A stretch of 64,000 nt of DNA from Propioniciclava tarda. Lineage in GTDB: Bacteria; Actinomycetota; Actinomycetes; Propionibacteriales; Propionibacteriaceae. Under the pieces are notes generated by a model. The model was not told where the DNA came from. It saw only the letters and a program-made list of their open reading frames with translations, and did no database searches. Both the position numbers and the translations under genes were made by a program. This document shows, piece by piece, positions 44,219-53,982 of this stretch; the first letter of the stretch is position 1; each line of letters begins with the position of its first letter. The DNA lies in the NCBI RefSeq assembly GCF_900182665.1, contig NZ_FXTL01000002.1, positions 1 through 64,000 on the forward strand, read 5' to 3'.

Positions 44219-46081
44219 TTGTCCCCACTAGCGCGCCAGGACCCCGCATTGAGTTCCCCGAAGCCCGGGCACACGCCTCCTGAGATCATCAGGAACTTCT
44301 GCATCATCGCCCATATCGATCACGGCAAGTCGACGCTCGCTGACCGCATGCTGCAACTGACCGGGGTCGTCGACGAGCGGTCGATGCGAGCGCAGTACCT
44401 CGACCGGATGGACATCGAGCGCGAGCGGGGCATCACCATCAAGAGCCAGGCGGTCCGGCTGCCCTGGACGGTCGGCGACGAGAGCTTCGTCCTGAACATG
44501 ATCGACACCCCGGGCCATGTCGACTTCACCTACGAGGTCTCGCGCAGCCTCGAGGCGTGCGAAGGGGCGATCCTCCTGGTCGATGCGGCGCAGGGCATCG
44601 AGGCCCAGACGCTGGCGAACCTCTATCTGGCCATGGGGGCCGACCTGCACGTCATCCCGGTGCTCAACAAGATCGACCTGCCCAGCGCTCAGCCCGACAA
44701 GTACGCGGCCGAGCTCGCGCACCTGGTCGGCTGCGATCCTGACGACGTGCACCGGGTCAGCGCCAAGACTGGCGCCGGGGTCCGGGAGCTGCTCGACACG
44801 ATCGTGGCCCAGGTTCCGGCCCCCCAGGGCGACCCGAGGGCGGCCGCACGGGCCCTGATCTTCGACTCGGTCTACGACACCTATCGCGGGGTGGTGACGT
44901 ACGTCCGCGTCATCGACGGCGCGCTGTCGCACCGCGAGAAGATCCTGATGATGTCGACCAAGGCCACCCACGAGGTGCTCGAGATCGGCGTGATCAGCCC
45001 CGAGCCGGTCGAGTCGCGTGCGCTGGGCGTCGGCGAGGTGGGCTACCTGATCACGGGCGTGAAGGACGTGCGCCAGTCGCGCGTCGGCGACACCGTAACG
45101 CTGGCGTACAAGGCGGCCACCCAGGCGTTGTCCGGCTATCGACACCCGCGTCCTATGGTCTACGCGGGCCTGTACCCGATCGACGGCGCAGACTTCCCGG
45201 AGCTTCGCGAGGCGCTCGAGAAGCTGCAGCTCAACGACGCGGCACTCACCTACGAGCCCGAGACCTCGGGCGCGTTGGGCTTCGGCTTCCGCGTCGGGTT
45301 CCTCGGCCTGCTGCACATGGAGATCGTCCGCGAGCGTCTGGAGCGCGAGTTCCGCCTCGACCTGATCTCGACGGCCCCGAACGTGGTCTATCGCGTCGTC
45401 ATGGAGGACGGGTCCGAGCACACCGTCACCAACCCGAGCGAGTACCCCGACGGCAAGATCGCCGAGGTGTGGGAGCCGATCGTGAAGGCGACGATCCTGA
45501 CGCCGACCGACTTCATCGGCACGGTGATGGAGCTGTGCCAGAGCCGCCGTGGCACCCAGACCGGCATGGACTACCTCTCCGAGGACCGGGTTGAGATCCG
45601 CTACACCCTGCCGCTCGCCGAGATCGTGTTCGACTTCTTCGACGCCCTGAAGTCGCGCACCAAGGGCTACGCGAGCCTCGACTACGACGAGGCGGGCGAG
45701 CAAACCGCAGACCTCGTGAAGGTCGACATCCTGCTGCACGGCGACACCGTGGACGCCTTCTCCAGCATCGTCCACAAGGACGCCTCGTACGCGTACGGCC
45801 TAGCCATGGCCAAGAAGCTCAAGGAGCTCATCCCGCGGCAGCAGTTCGAGGTGCCGATCCAGGCCGCCATCGGGGCCCGCGTCATCGCGCGCGAGACGGT
45901 ACGCGCGCTCCGCAAGGACGTGCTCGCGAAGTGCTACGGCGGCGACATCACCCGCAAGCGCAAGCTGCTCGAGAAGCAGAAGGAGGGCAAGAAGCGCATG
46001 AAGATGGTCGGCCGCGTGGAGGTCCCCCAAGAGGCATTCGTGGCTGCCCTGTCGACCGGCGAGTCCCGCGAGACGAAGTAG
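44219..46081 (+). CDS. lepA: Elongation factor 4 (LepA)
   Basis: Ribosome-bound GTPase that back-translocates or remodels stalled ribosomes, 620 aa. G motifs: [31 protein letters not shown] and NKIDLP, then EF-G-like domains II, III and V and the LepA-specific C-terminal domain ([21 protein letters not shown]). The start is uncertain: TTG 44219 or TTG 44249, with homology beginning near [12 protein letters not shown]. It is divergent from rpsT. Confidence 0.95.
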   Translation: MSPLARQDPALSSPKPGHTPPEIIRNFCIIAHIDHGKSTLADRMLQLTGVVDERSMRAQYLDRMDIERERGITIKSQAVRLPWTVGDESFVLNMIDTPGHVDFTYEVSRSLEACEGAILLVDAAQGIEAQTLANLYLAMGADLHVIPVLNKIDLPSAQPDKYAAELAHLVGCDPDDVHRVSAKTGAGVRELLDTIVAQVPAPQGDPRAAARALIFDSVYDTYRGVVTYVRVIDGALSHREKILMMSTKATHEVLEIGVISPEPVESRALGVGEVGYLITGVKDVRQSRVGDTVTLAYKAATQALSGYRHPRPMVYAGLYPIDGADFPELREALEKLQLNDAALTYEPETSGALGFGFRVGFLGLLHMEIVRERLEREFRLDLISTAPNVVYRVVMEDGSEHTVTNPSEYPDGKIAEVWEPIVKATILTPTDFIGTVMELCQSRRGTQTGMDYLSEDRVEIRYTLPLAEIVFDFFDALKSRTKGYASLDYDEAGEQTADLVKVDILLHGDTVDAFSSIVHKDASYAYGLAMAKKLKELIPRQQFEVPIQAAIGARVIARETVRALRKDVLAKCYGGDITRKRKLLEKQKEGKKRMKMVGRVEVPQEAFVAALSTGESRETK

Positions 46082-46091
46082 AGGAGAGCAC

Positions 46092-46895
46092 GTGACTCAG
46101 CCGTTGGGCTTCCCGCCGCCGCCCGCGCAGCCCGATCCGGTCGCGAGGCTGCAGGCCGAGGTCGCCAAGCTTCGGACGCTGGCGTTCGGCGGCCTCGCCG
46201 TCGGACTGGTCGCCACGGCGTTGGCGGGCTTCGCCCTCATGCGGACGCCGCAGGCTGCGGTCGTCCAGGCGGTGCCGGGGCAGTCCTCCCCGGCGCAGGC
46301 CGCGGCGACGGCGTCCGAACCGATCGGGAAGCCGGCGGACGCGGGAGCGGCGCCGTCCGGGACGATCATCCTGGGCACGCCGAATCAGGGGCACCCGGTC
46401 CTCGATATCTACGAGGACTTCCAGTGCCCGGCGTGCGCCCAGGTCGAGAAGACGTTCGGCCCGCAGGTCGACGCGCTGATCGCGTCCGGTCAGGTGGAGG
46501 TCCGCTATCACGCGATGTCGTTCCTGGACGGCATGCTGCGCAACGACTCGTCCGTGCGGGCGGCCAACGGGGGATTCTGCGCCAACGAGCAGGGCCGCTT
46601 CCCGGCGTGGCACGACACCCTCTTCGCGCCGGCGAACCGACCGCCGAAGGAGGGCGACGGCTGGACCGACGCCCAGCTCACGGCGTTCGCCCAGCAGTCC
46701 GGGCTGGACGTGACGGCCTGGAGCACGTGCCTCGCCTCGAAGAAGTACGCGGGAGCCGTGAGTGATGCGAACCAGCTGTCCATCGCGGCCGGGGTGAAGG
46801 CGACCCCGACCTACAAGCTGAACGGCACCTCCCTGAACCTCAACGCGGTCGCGGCAGCGGGCGGCCTGGTGAAGTTCGTCGAGGCGAACCGCTAG
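46092..46895 (+). CDS. Membrane-anchored DsbA-like thiol-disulfide protein
   Basis: 267 aa. A cytoplasmic N-terminus rich in Pro, a TM helix (about 31-50), a linker, then a DsbA/thioredoxin_4 domain with redox motif CPAC (Cys112, Cys115) in [13 protein letters not shown] and the cis-Pro loop [10 protein letters not shown]. Two more Cys (in GGFCANEQ and STCLAS) may form a structural disulfide. Expected to oxidise or isomerise exported proteins. GGAGAGCAC precedes GTG 46092. Its stop shares a CTAG with the convergent rhomboid gene. Confidence 0.85.
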   Translation: MTQPLGFPPPPAQPDPVARLQAEVAKLRTLAFGGLAVGLVATALAGFALMRTPQAAVVQAVPGQSSPAQAAATASEPIGKPADAGAAPSGTIILGTPNQGHPVLDIYEDFQCPACAQVEKTFGPQVDALIASGQVEVRYHAMSFLDGMLRNDSSVRAANGGFCANEQGRFPAWHDTLFAPANRPPKEGDGWTDAQLTAFAQQSGLDVTAWSTCLASKKYAGAVSDANQLSIAAGVKATPTYKLNGTSLNLNAVAAAGGLVKFVEANR

Positions 46896-47509
46896 CGGCC
46901 CTGGCTGGACAGCCGGCGGCGCCGCTCAGAGGTGCTGTGCAGGAACCAGGCGGCGGCGACGCCTCCGACCGCACCACCCAGGTGTCCCAGCCAGGACACG
47001 CCCGGGCTGCCCGGCAGGACACCCCACAGGATGCCGCCGTAGACGGCGAACACCACGACGGCGAGAGCGATCTGTCGCCAGTTGCGGCTGAAGATGCCGC
47101 GCGTCAGCAGGTAGGTCAGCCAGCCGAAGATCAGGCCGGAGATCCCAACGGTGACCGTGTTGGGCGGCGACAGCAGCCACACTGCCAGGCCCGAGCTCGT
47201 GAGCGAGGCGAACGTGGACACGAGCCATCGCCACACCCCGGACAGCAGGATCACCAGGCCCAGGATGAAGAATGGCGCCGAGTTGCCCATCAGGTGCTGC
47301 CAGTCCAAGTGGACGAGAGGCGCGGTGTAGATCTGCGGCAGGTCCTCCAGCTGACGGGGCGAGATGCCCAGCCACAGCAGCGAGCCTCGCGTGACCTGCT
47401 CGACGGCCTCGACGATCCACAGCAGGGCGAGCCAGGCACTCATGATCACCACGGCTTCGCGGGGAGTGGCCACGGTGGCCGGGGCTGAAGTAGACGCGCG
47501 GGCTGTCAT
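46892..47509 (-). CDS. Rhomboid-family intramembrane serine protease
   Basis: 205 aa with six TM segments. Catalytic Ser124 in VGISGLIFG, His176 in WLGHLGGAVGG and the oxyanion Asn76 in HLMGNSAP are all present, so it should be active. ATG 47509 is chosen for a CACACT -10-like box 7 nt upstream; a frame from 47536 would add nine residues. It is divergent from hemW. Confidence 0.85.
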   Translation of the reverse strand: MTARASTSAPATVATPREAVVIMSAWLALLWIVEAVEQVTRGSLLWLGISPRQLEDLPQIYTAPLVHLDWQHLMGNSAPFFILGLVILLSGVWRWLVSTFASLTSSGLAVWLLSPPNTVTVGISGLIFGWLTYLLTRGIFSRNWRQIALAVVVFAVYGGILWGVLPGSPGVSWLGHLGGAVGGVAAAWFLHSTSERRRRLSSQGR

Positions 47510-47557
47510 GTCGACCAGTGTGACCGATGCGGGCAAGGGTGCGATCCGCCGAGTGCC

Positions 47558-47563
47558 TACACT
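47558..47563 (+). promoter_or_regulatory. -10 box of hemW
   Basis: TACACT 6 nt before ATG 47570, no Shine-Dalgarno; predicted leaderless. Confidence 0.55.
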
Positions 47564-47569
47564 GACCCG

Positions 47570-48787
47570 ATGGCACCCTCAGCGCTCCCGGACGGCGACC
47601 CGGCACCGCCGGACGGGATGCTTCCCGCCGAGGCGCTGGCGGACCTCGCCGCCGGTTTCAGCGCCTACGTCCACGTCCCGTTCTGCGCCTCGCGGTGCGG
47701 CTACTGCGACTTCAACACCTACACCGCGTCCGAGCTGGGCGACGCCGCAGGCTCGGTGTCGGCCTACCTGGACGCCGTCGCCCGCGAGGTCGACCTGGCC
47801 GGCGCGGTTCTGTCTGCCGGCGCCGTCGCGCCGGGCCCGCTGCAGACGGTCTTCTTCGGCGGGGGGACGCCGACGCTGCTGTCGGTGGACGCCCAGGTCG
47901 GCCTGCTGGGCCGACTTCGGGACGCCTTCGGTCTCGTCCCCGGAGCCGAGGTGACCACCGAGGCCAATCCTGACTCGGTGACGCCGGAGTCCTTGGCCGC
48001 GCTGCGCGCGGGCGGTGTCACCCGGATCTCGTTCGGCATGCAGTCGGTCGTTCCGCACGTCCTGGCGACCTTGGACCGGACCCACACGCCCGGACGCGCG
48101 CTGGCGGCGGTCGGCTGGGCTCGCGAGGCCGGATTCGAGTCGGTGTCGGTCGATCTGATCTACGGCTCGCCGGGGGAGACGGTGGACGACTGGCGCGCGA
48201 CCATCGACGCCACACTGGCCGTCGGACCGGATCACGTCTCGGCCTACAGCCTGATCGTGGAGGAGGGCACCCCGCTGGCCCGCCGCATCGCGCGCGGCGA
48301 GTTGGCCGCCCCCGATGAGGACCTGCACGCCGACTTCTACCTGGTCGCCGACGAGGCGCTGTCGGAGGCCGGCTACGGCTGGTACGAGGTCTCGAACTGG
48401 GCGCGTCCGGGCCACGAGTGCCGCCACAACCTCGCCTACTGGACGGGGCGTCCCTGGTGGGGCTTTGGCCCGGGCGCCCACAGCCATGTGGGCGGCGTCC
48501 GGTGGTGGAACGTCAAGCATCCGCGCACCTACGCCCAGCGGCTGGCCGCCGGCGCCCCGGCGGCCGGACGCGAGACGCTCACGGCGTCCGAACGGCGCGT
48601 CGAGCGCGTGCTGCTGGAGCTGCGCCTCGCGACCGGCCTGCCGCTGGACGTCTTGACGGCGTCCGAGGCGGAGCGCGTTCCTGGACTCCTGGCCCGGGGT
48701 CTCGCCGAACAGTGGTCCGGACGCCTCCGGCTCACCCTGCGCGGTCGGCTGCTCGCCGACGCCGTCGTGCGCGATCTGCTGGACTGA
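47570..48787 (+). CDS. hemW: Radical SAM heme chaperone HemW
   Basis: 405 aa. The radical-SAM cluster motif CxxxCxxC is Cys39/Cys43/Cys46 in FCASRCGYCDF, and the next Phe replaces the fourth Cys seen in coproporphyrinogen dehydrogenase HemN, as expected for HemW. GGGTPTLL, EANPDSVT and the C-terminal HemN_C region are present. HemW binds heme and delivers it to respiratory enzymes; it should not be annotated as a coproporphyrinogen oxidase. Confidence 0.92.
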   Translation: MAPSALPDGDPAPPDGMLPAEALADLAAGFSAYVHVPFCASRCGYCDFNTYTASELGDAAGSVSAYLDAVAREVDLAGAVLSAGAVAPGPLQTVFFGGGTPTLLSVDAQVGLLGRLRDAFGLVPGAEVTTEANPDSVTPESLAALRAGGVTRISFGMQSVVPHVLATLDRTHTPGRALAAVGWAREAGFESVSVDLIYGSPGETVDDWRATIDATLAVGPDHVSAYSLIVEEGTPLARRIARGELAAPDEDLHADFYLVADEALSEAGYGWYEVSNWARPGHECRHNLAYWTGRPWWGFGPGAHSHVGGVRWWNVKHPRTYAQRLAAGAPAAGRETLTASERRVERVLLELRLATGLPLDVLTASEAERVPGLLARGLAEQWSGRLRLTLRGRLLADAVVRDLLD

Positions 48788-48802
48788 CGAGGCTGCTCCC
48801 TC

Positions 48803-49346
48803 ATGGACGACGACTCCGAGGAGTTGAACCTGGCCTCCGCCGCGGCCCTGGCCGACTACGCGGACGCCGGCGGCTACGACCAGGAGGTGCTGTTCGACGC
48901 GTGCTGCATGGCCGCCCTGGACCTGCCGTGGGACAAGGCACGGTGGCGCGAGACCTCGACGCTGTCGGGAGGCGAGCAGAAGCGGCTGGCCCTGGAGGTC
49001 CTGCTGCGCGGGCACGACGAGGTGTTGCTCCTCGACGAGCCCGACAACTACCTCGACGTGCCCGCCAAACGCTGGCTGGAGGGGCAGCTGAGGGCTACTC
49101 GGAAGACGGTCCTTCTGGTGAGCCACGATCGTGAACTGCTCGCGAACGCGGCCACGGCGATCGCCGCGCTCGAGCTGGGCGGGGGCGGCAACACCCTCTG
49201 GGTGCACGGGGACGGTGATCGCCGTGACGCACGACCGCTGGTTCGCCCGCGGGTTCGATCGCTTCCTGGTGTTCGGCTCGGACGGCGGCGTCTACGAGGC
49301 GTCCGAACCGGTCTGGGACGAGGGGCGCGTGGCCCGCGCCCGGTGA
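48803..49346 (+). pseudogene. Decayed ABC-F ATPase gene
   Basis: The first frame (to about 49210) matches the second half of the first ATPase cassette of an ABC-F protein: LSGGEQKRLALE signature, LLLDEPDNYLDVPAK Walker B and LVSHDREL. It has no Walker A or N-terminus. At about 49209-49215 the match jumps to the very end of the second cassette in another frame (VIAVTHDRWFARGFDRFLVFG, ending 49346). Most of the second cassette is thus deleted, with a frame change. ABC-F proteins protect or tune ribosomes. This copy cannot be functional. Confidence 0.75.
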
Positions 49347-49376
49347 GCCGCCTCGCGGGCGCGCCAGGGCGCTGGC

Positions 49377-49382
49377 TAGTCT
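49377..49382 (+). promoter_or_regulatory. -10 box of the DUF3097 gene
   Basis: TAGTCT 7 nt before GTG 49390; predicted leaderless. Confidence 0.5.
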
Positions 49383-49389
49383 CGCCCGA

Positions 49390-50250
49390 GTGGATCGCTA
49401 CGCAGACGACGTGCTGGCCAAGGGCTGGCAACAGGCCAGGCGGCGACCGGCGGTGCCGACCCCGGTGACCCGCGACTTGGTGCTGGAAGACCCGACCTCG
49501 GGCTTCGTGGGAGCGGTGGTCGGCTGGGAGAACGGTCTGGTCGTGCTCGAGGACCGACGCGGCAAGCGGCGATCGTTCCCCTTCGGACCCAACTTCTGGC
49601 TGGACGGCTCACCCATCGACCTGAAGCCGCCGGCGCGGGTGGCGACCGCCCGCGACCGTGCGCAGGAGTACGCCCGCACGCACACGGCTTCCGGCTCGCG
49701 GGTTGGTCCGGTCGCCCCCGCCAAGGTCGCCCTCCCGTCCCGGATCTACGTCGAGGGGCGGCACGACGCCGAACTGGTCGAGAAGGTGTGGGGTGCCGAC
49801 CTGCGGCACGTCGGCGTGGTGGTCGAGTACCTAGGGGGCATCGATGACCTTCCGGGGATCGTCCGGGAGTTCGCTCCCGGCCCGGGACGCCGCCTCGGCG
49901 TCCTCGTCGATCACCTCGTGCCCGGGTCGAAGGAGTCACGCATCGTGGCGTCCGTAACCGACGACCACGTGCTCGTCACGGGGCATGACTTCGTCGACAT
50001 CTGGACGGCCGTCCGCCCTGGTCGACTGGGACTGGCCGCCTGGCCGCAGATCCCTCAAGGCACCGACTACAAGTCGGGCATCTGCGCGGCCCTGGGCTGG
50101 CCGCATGCCACGCAGGCCGACGTCGCCACGGCGTGGAAGCAGATCCTTCGACGCGTCGAATCGTGGCGCGACCTGGATCCCGGACTGCTCCGCTCGGTGG
50201 AGCGGCTGATCGACTTCGTCACCGAAGACCACCTCGAAACTGATTCCTGA
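49390..50250 (+). CDS. DUF3097 family protein
   Basis: 286 aa, an actinobacterial family of unknown function that commonly sits near hemW and hrcA. The N-terminal half is a small beta-rich region. The second half (about 118-205) has a TOPRIM-like pattern: RIYVEGRHDAELVEKVWG with the acidic Glu, then LGVLVDHLV and HDFVDIWTAVRP. That suggests nucleic-acid binding or phosphotransfer, but no activity is established. No TM helix. Confidence 0.8.
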   Translation: MDRYADDVLAKGWQQARRRPAVPTPVTRDLVLEDPTSGFVGAVVGWENGLVVLEDRRGKRRSFPFGPNFWLDGSPIDLKPPARVATARDRAQEYARTHTASGSRVGPVAPAKVALPSRIYVEGRHDAELVEKVWGADLRHVGVVVEYLGGIDDLPGIVREFAPGPGRRLGVLVDHLVPGSKESRIVASVTDDHVLVTGHDFVDIWTAVRPGRLGLAAWPQIPQGTDYKSGICAALGWPHATQADVATAWKQILRRVESWRDLDPGLLRSVERLIDFVTEDHLETDS

Positions 50251-50292
50251 CAGCACTTCGGCCTGAACCAATCACAATCCCACGTCCGGATG

Positions 50293-50322
50293 GTTACGAG
50301 CGTGTGGGTCCGTCGCTATATT
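50293..50322 (+). promoter_or_regulatory. Promoter of the DeoR-family gene
   Basis: TTACGA (50293-50298), an 18-nt spacer and TATATT (50317-50322), 7 nt before ATG 50330; predicted leaderless. Confidence 0.5.
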
Positions 50323-50329
50323 GGCCCGT

Positions 50330-51127
50330 ATGGTCACTGACGCCCTCCTCGCGGCGGATGCAAAGCTCTACCCCCAGGAGCGGCACCACCGCATTCTCGA
50401 ACTGGTCGCCACCCGCGGACGGGTCGAGGTCACGACGCTCGCCGAGGAGCTCGACGTCACCACCGAGACCATCCGTCGCGATCTCACCAAACTGGTCCGT
50501 CAGGGGCTGGTGCGGCGCGTGCACGGCGGGGCGATCCACGTCGAACGTCTCGGCTACGAGCCGACGCTGATGGTCCGCGGCGAGCGGTTCTCCGCCGAGA
50601 AGGAGCGCATCGGCAGGGCCGCGACCGCGCTTCTGCCCGACGGCGGCTCGGTCTTGATTGATTCGGGCACCACGGCCATGGCCCTGGCGCGCCTGCTGCC
50701 CCAAGACCGCGCCCTGACGGTGGTCACCAACTCGCTCCCCGCGGCCGGGCTGCTCTCCGCCTTGCCGAAGGTTGACTTCTACCTTCTCGGCGGACGCGTC
50801 CGGGCACGCACGGCGGCCGCCGTGGGTGGCTGGGCCAGCGCGGCCCTCCGGGATCTGGTGATCGACGTCGCCTTCATCGGCACCAACGGGCTCACCGTCG
50901 AGCACGGGCTCACCACCCCCAATCCCGACGAGTCGAAGACCAAGGAAGCGATGATCGCGGCGTCCCGTCGGGTCGTACTGCTCACCGATCACAGCAAGGT
51001 CGGCGCGGTCCAGTTCTGCAAGTTCGGCGACGTCGCCCAGCTCGACACGATCGTGACGGACACCGGCCTGGACGAGGAGACGGCCGAGAAGCTGTCCGCC
51101 CAAGGGCCCGATGTCGTCCGCGTCTGA
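50330..51127 (+). CDS. DeoR-family regulator, probable mannitol operon repressor
   Basis: 265 aa. The N-terminal HTH reads ERHHRILELVATRGRVEV then TLAEELDVTTETIRRDLTKL (about 19-57). The C-terminal DeoRC sugar-phosphate sensor has DSGTTAMALARLL, TNSLPAA, LLGGRVR and the FIGTNGL motif. It is convergent with mtlA, whose promoter carries a repeated operator-like element. A role in sensing a hexitol or hexose phosphate is inferred from that context. Confidence 0.85.
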   Translation: MVTDALLAADAKLYPQERHHRILELVATRGRVEVTTLAEELDVTTETIRRDLTKLVRQGLVRRVHGGAIHVERLGYEPTLMVRGERFSAEKERIGRAATALLPDGGSVLIDSGTTAMALARLLPQDRALTVVTNSLPAAGLLSALPKVDFYLLGGRVRARTAAAVGGWASAALRDLVIDVAFIGTNGLTVEHGLTTPNPDESKTKEAMIAASRRVVLLTDHSKVGAVQFCKFGDVAQLDTIVTDTGLDEETAEKLSAQGPDVVRV

Positions 51128-51138
51128 CACCGAACGCA

Positions 51139-51172
51139 AAGCGGGCCAGGGGAGTGTTCCCCTGGCCCGCTT
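51139..51172. terminator. Bidirectional terminator between deoR-like gene and mtlA
   Basis: A perfect 15-bp inverted repeat (51139-51153 and 51158-51172), loop GTGT, flanked by further complementary bases CACCGAA / TTCGGTG. Confidence 0.85.
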
Positions 51173-51184
51173 CGGTGTTGAGGG

Positions 51185-53215
51185 TCAGTCCTCGGGCGTC
51201 AGCAGGTCGAGAACCTCGTCGACGCTCGTGGTCGTCGCGAGACGCTGAGCCTTGTCCTTGTCGGCGAGAACGCCGGCGAGAGCGGACAGGATGCCGACGT
51301 GCTCGTCGCTGTTCGAGGCGATGGGGATCGCCACATAGCAGGTCTTGCCGTTCCAGTCGATGCCCTGGGGGAACTGGAGGAAGGCGAGCTGCGTCTTCTT
51401 GATCGCGCCACGGGACTCGTTGGTGCCGTGGGGGATCGCGACGCCGTTGCCCATGAACGTGCTGACCTGCTGCTCACGAGCGAGCATGCCGTCGGTGTAA
51501 CTCGGGTCCGAGGCGCCCAGAGCGACCAGCAGGCTGCCGGCCTGGCGGATGGCGTCGTCCTTGCTGACGGCGATCTGGCCGAGCTTGACGGCCTCGCGCG
51601 GCAGGAGGCCCGCGTCCAGCGACTTCTTCTTCGTGGGCGCAGCGGACGCCGCGGGCGCGGCCTCGACCGGAGCCGAATTCACGGCCTGGACCGTGGCCAC
51701 GACGTCGTCGTAGACCGGGCTGCCCATGAAGTTGTCGACCGTGAACATCTTCGCCGAGGGCACGAGGGGAGCCGCGCGGGTCGCGAGGTCCTTGTGCGTG
51801 ACGATGATGTCGTAGGAGTCGGTCAGGTTCGCGATCGCCTGGTTGACGACCTTGACGTCCTTGAAGCCCGCGTCGTGGATCTTCTTGCGCAGGATGGACG
51901 CGCCCATGGCCGAGCTGCCCATGCCGGCGTCGCACGCGAAGACGACGTTCTTCACCGGGTGGGTGAGGGTCGCGACGCCGCCGGTGAGGGCGGACGAGAT
52001 CGAGGACTTCTTGCCCTTGAGGGCCTCCATGTCGGCCGTGGCCTTGCTGAGGTCACCCTCGGAGTCGTCCTTGCTGATGCGCAGCAGGAACGCGCCCACG
52101 ACGAAGGCGACGGCGGCTGCGGCGATCCACGAGATCGTCACGCCGAGGATGCCCTGGGGCGTGCTGGAGGTGTAGACCGCGATGATCGAGCCGGGGGCCG
52201 CGGGAGCGCGGAGGCCGCCGTTGAACATGACGTTCATCAGGACACCGGTCATGCCGCCCGCGATGGTGGCGAGGATCATGATCGGCTTCATCAGCACGTA
52301 CGGGAAGTAGATCTCGTGGATGCCGCCGATGAAGTGGATGATCGCGGCGCCGGACGCCGACGCCTTGGCCGTGCCCTTGCCGAAGAACATGTAGGCCAGC
52401 AGCAGACCCAGGCCGGGGCCGGGGTTGGCCTCGAGCAGGAACAGGATGGACTGTCCGGTCGCCTGCGACTCGGCGAGGCCGAGCGGGGTCAGGACGCCGT
52501 GGTTGATGGCGTTGTTGAGGAACAGCACCTTGGCCGGCTCGATGAAGATCGACGTCAGGGGCAGCAGGCCGCTCTTGACGAGGAAGCCCACGGCAGCGCC
52601 GGCAGCCGTGGCGACGGCGGTGACGATCGGGGACAGCGCGAAGAAGCCGAACACGGCGAGGATGAGCCCCCAGATGCCGGCGGAGAAGTTGTCGACGAGC
52701 ATCTCGAAGCCGGGCTTGATCTTGCCGTCCCAGATGGAGTCGATCTTCTTCATCGACCAGCCGCCGAGCGGGCCCATGATCATGGCGCCCATGAACATCG
52801 GGATTGACGTGCCGGCGATGACGCCGAAGGTCGCGATCGCGCCGACCACGCCGCCGCGCATCGCGCGCTCGGTGTACGTCATGCGGCCGCCGGTGTAGCC
52901 GATCAGGACCGGCAGGAGGTAGGTGATCATCGGGCCGACGATGCCCGTGTACGCCACTTCCTTGCCGTCCACCAGGTGGCTGCCCCAACCGCCTAGGGCG
53001 GCGACCCAGCCATCGGTGGGCAGGTTTCCGCCGGCGAGCAGGTTCAGCCAGCCGACCTTGATGAAGAGGGAGGTGATGAGGCCCCAGGCGATGAAGGCGC
53101 CGATGTTGGGCATCACCATGTTGGAGAGGAACGTGCCGAACTTCTGCACGCGGGCGCGCGCGTTCAAGCCCGGAGCGGTGTCGCTCGCGCGGACACCAGT
53201 GGAGGCTGTTGTCAT
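51185..53215 (-). CDS. mtlA: PTS mannitol transporter EIICBA
   Basis: 676 aa with all three domains in one chain. EIIC (about 1-345) has the HGVLTPLG and FIGGIHEIYFPYVLM motifs. EIIB (about 395-490) has the phosphorylated Cys in FACDAGMGSS. EIIA (about 530-676) has the phospho-His in VAIPHGTNESRGAI. It imports and phosphorylates mannitol. ATG 53215 is preferred by homology although its ribosome site is weak. No mtlD or ptsH/ptsI is in the window. The operator-like repeats at 53268-53298 lie upstream. Confidence 0.93.
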   Translation of the reverse strand: MTTASTGVRASDTAPGLNARARVQKFGTFLSNMVMPNIGAFIAWGLITSLFIKVGWLNLLAGGNLPTDGWVAALGGWGSHLVDGKEVAYTGIVGPMITYLLPVLIGYTGGRMTYTERAMRGGVVGAIATFGVIAGTSIPMFMGAMIMGPLGGWSMKKIDSIWDGKIKPGFEMLVDNFSAGIWGLILAVFGFFALSPIVTAVATAAGAAVGFLVKSGLLPLTSIFIEPAKVLFLNNAINHGVLTPLGLAESQATGQSILFLLEANPGPGLGLLLAYMFFGKGTAKASASGAAIIHFIGGIHEIYFPYVLMKPIMILATIAGGMTGVLMNVMFNGGLRAPAAPGSIIAVYTSSTPQGILGVTISWIAAAAVAFVVGAFLLRISKDDSEGDLSKATADMEALKGKKSSISSALTGGVATLTHPVKNVVFACDAGMGSSAMGASILRKKIHDAGFKDVKVVNQAIANLTDSYDIIVTHKDLATRAAPLVPSAKMFTVDNFMGSPVYDDVVATVQAVNSAPVEAAPAASAAPTKKKSLDAGLLPREAVKLGQIAVSKDDAIRQAGSLLVALGASDPSYTDGMLAREQQVSTFMGNGVAIPHGTNESRGAIKKTQLAFLQFPQGIDWNGKTCYVAIPIASNSDEHVGILSALAGVLADKDKAQRLATTTSVDEVLDLLTPED

Positions 53216-53267
53216 GTGCAGTGGCCGATCTTGACGTGAGGTGACTCTGGACGCTCGAACGAGCTTG

Positions 53268-53298
53268 GACCACAGAAAACAACACGTGACCACAGAAA
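53268..53298 (-). promoter_or_regulatory. Direct-repeat operator upstream of mtlA
   Basis: Two exact copies of GACCACAGAAA (53268-53278 and 53288-53298) spaced 20 bp apart, i.e. two helical turns. They lie 53-83 nt before the mtlA ATG and overlap a TTGACT -35-like box read on the minus strand. A likely target of the DeoR-family protein. Confidence 0.55.
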
Positions 53299-53426
53299 GT
53301 CAATGGTCGCCACGGTGGAATCGGTCACAATCGCATGGAGTCCTTCAATTTCTGTCATGACGTGCCCGGGGGCGCCGCGGGTTTCCCAGGAGTGTGCTGC
53401 TGCCGACGCGGGGCATCCTGGACCAC

Positions 53427-53804
53427 ATGACCTTTCTGGTGCGCACCTTCGTCACCGCCGTGTCCGTCGCGGTGGCGGCCTTCCTGATCCAGGGCATCTC
53501 CGTCACGGGGAACTCCGTGACCGACAAACTCGTCACCCTGGTGGCAGTAGCCCTCGTCATCGGCGTGCTGAACACGCTCGTCAAGCCGATCCTTCAGGCG
53601 CTGACGGGCTGCCTGATCATGGTGACCTTCGGGCTGTTCCTGCTGGTCATCAACGCCGGCCTGCTGCTGCTGGCGTCCGTGATCGCCCAGTCCTTCGGCC
53701 TGGGCTTCTCCGTGGCCGGGTTCCTGCCCGCGCTCTTCGGCTCGATCATCATCAGCATCGTGAGCGGTGTGATGAACGGCATGCTCGGCACGAACCGAAG
53801 TTGA
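53427..53804 (+). CDS. Phage-holin-4-like membrane protein (YvlD family)
   Basis: 125 aa, four TM helices with short loops, NTLVKPILQALTG and the Asn-Gly C-terminal NGMLG; the pattern of the chromosomal holin-4_2/YvlD family. It is not phage-associated here. A CATCCT -10-like box lies 7 nt before ATG 53427. Function unknown; relatives are envelope-stress genes. Confidence 0.75.
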   Translation: MTFLVRTFVTAVSVAVAAFLIQGISVTGNSVTDKLVTLVAVALVIGVLNTLVKPILQALTGCLIMVTFGLFLLVINAGLLLLASVIAQSFGLGFSVAGFLPALFGSIIISIVSGVMNGMLGTNRS

Positions 53805-53836
53805 CGCCTGCGGCGTCCGACGTCACATTCAAGCGC

Positions 53837-53893
53837 GAGGCTTCGACAAGCTCAGCCAACGGTGATGGGGGGCTCCACGAACGGCGATGGGGG
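53837..53893. repeat. REP-like element plus imperfect tandem repeat
   Basis: GGCTTCGACAAGCTCAGCC (53839-53857) resembles a widespread actinobacterial intergenic repeat containing TTCGACAAGCTCAG. It is followed by two near-identical units AACGGtGATGGGGG (from 53858) and AACGGcGATGGGGG (from 53880), 22 bp apart. No gene lies in 53805-53982. Confidence 0.4.
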
Positions 53894-53982
53894 TCCGCCG
53901 GTTGAGTGGGATCCGCCCGCTGGCTTCTCCGAGGGGACGCCGACGCGGCGGCCTGTCGTCGGTCGGCCTCCCCTCGATCGGG

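Noticed and set aside
47570-48787. Coproporphyrinogen III dehydrogenase HemN
   Set aside because: The radical-SAM motif lacks the fourth Cys of HemN, so HemW is the better call.
53427-53804. Prophage holin
   Set aside because: Although the protein resembles holin-4 families, no lysin, structural or integrase gene is near; it fits the chromosomal YvlD type.
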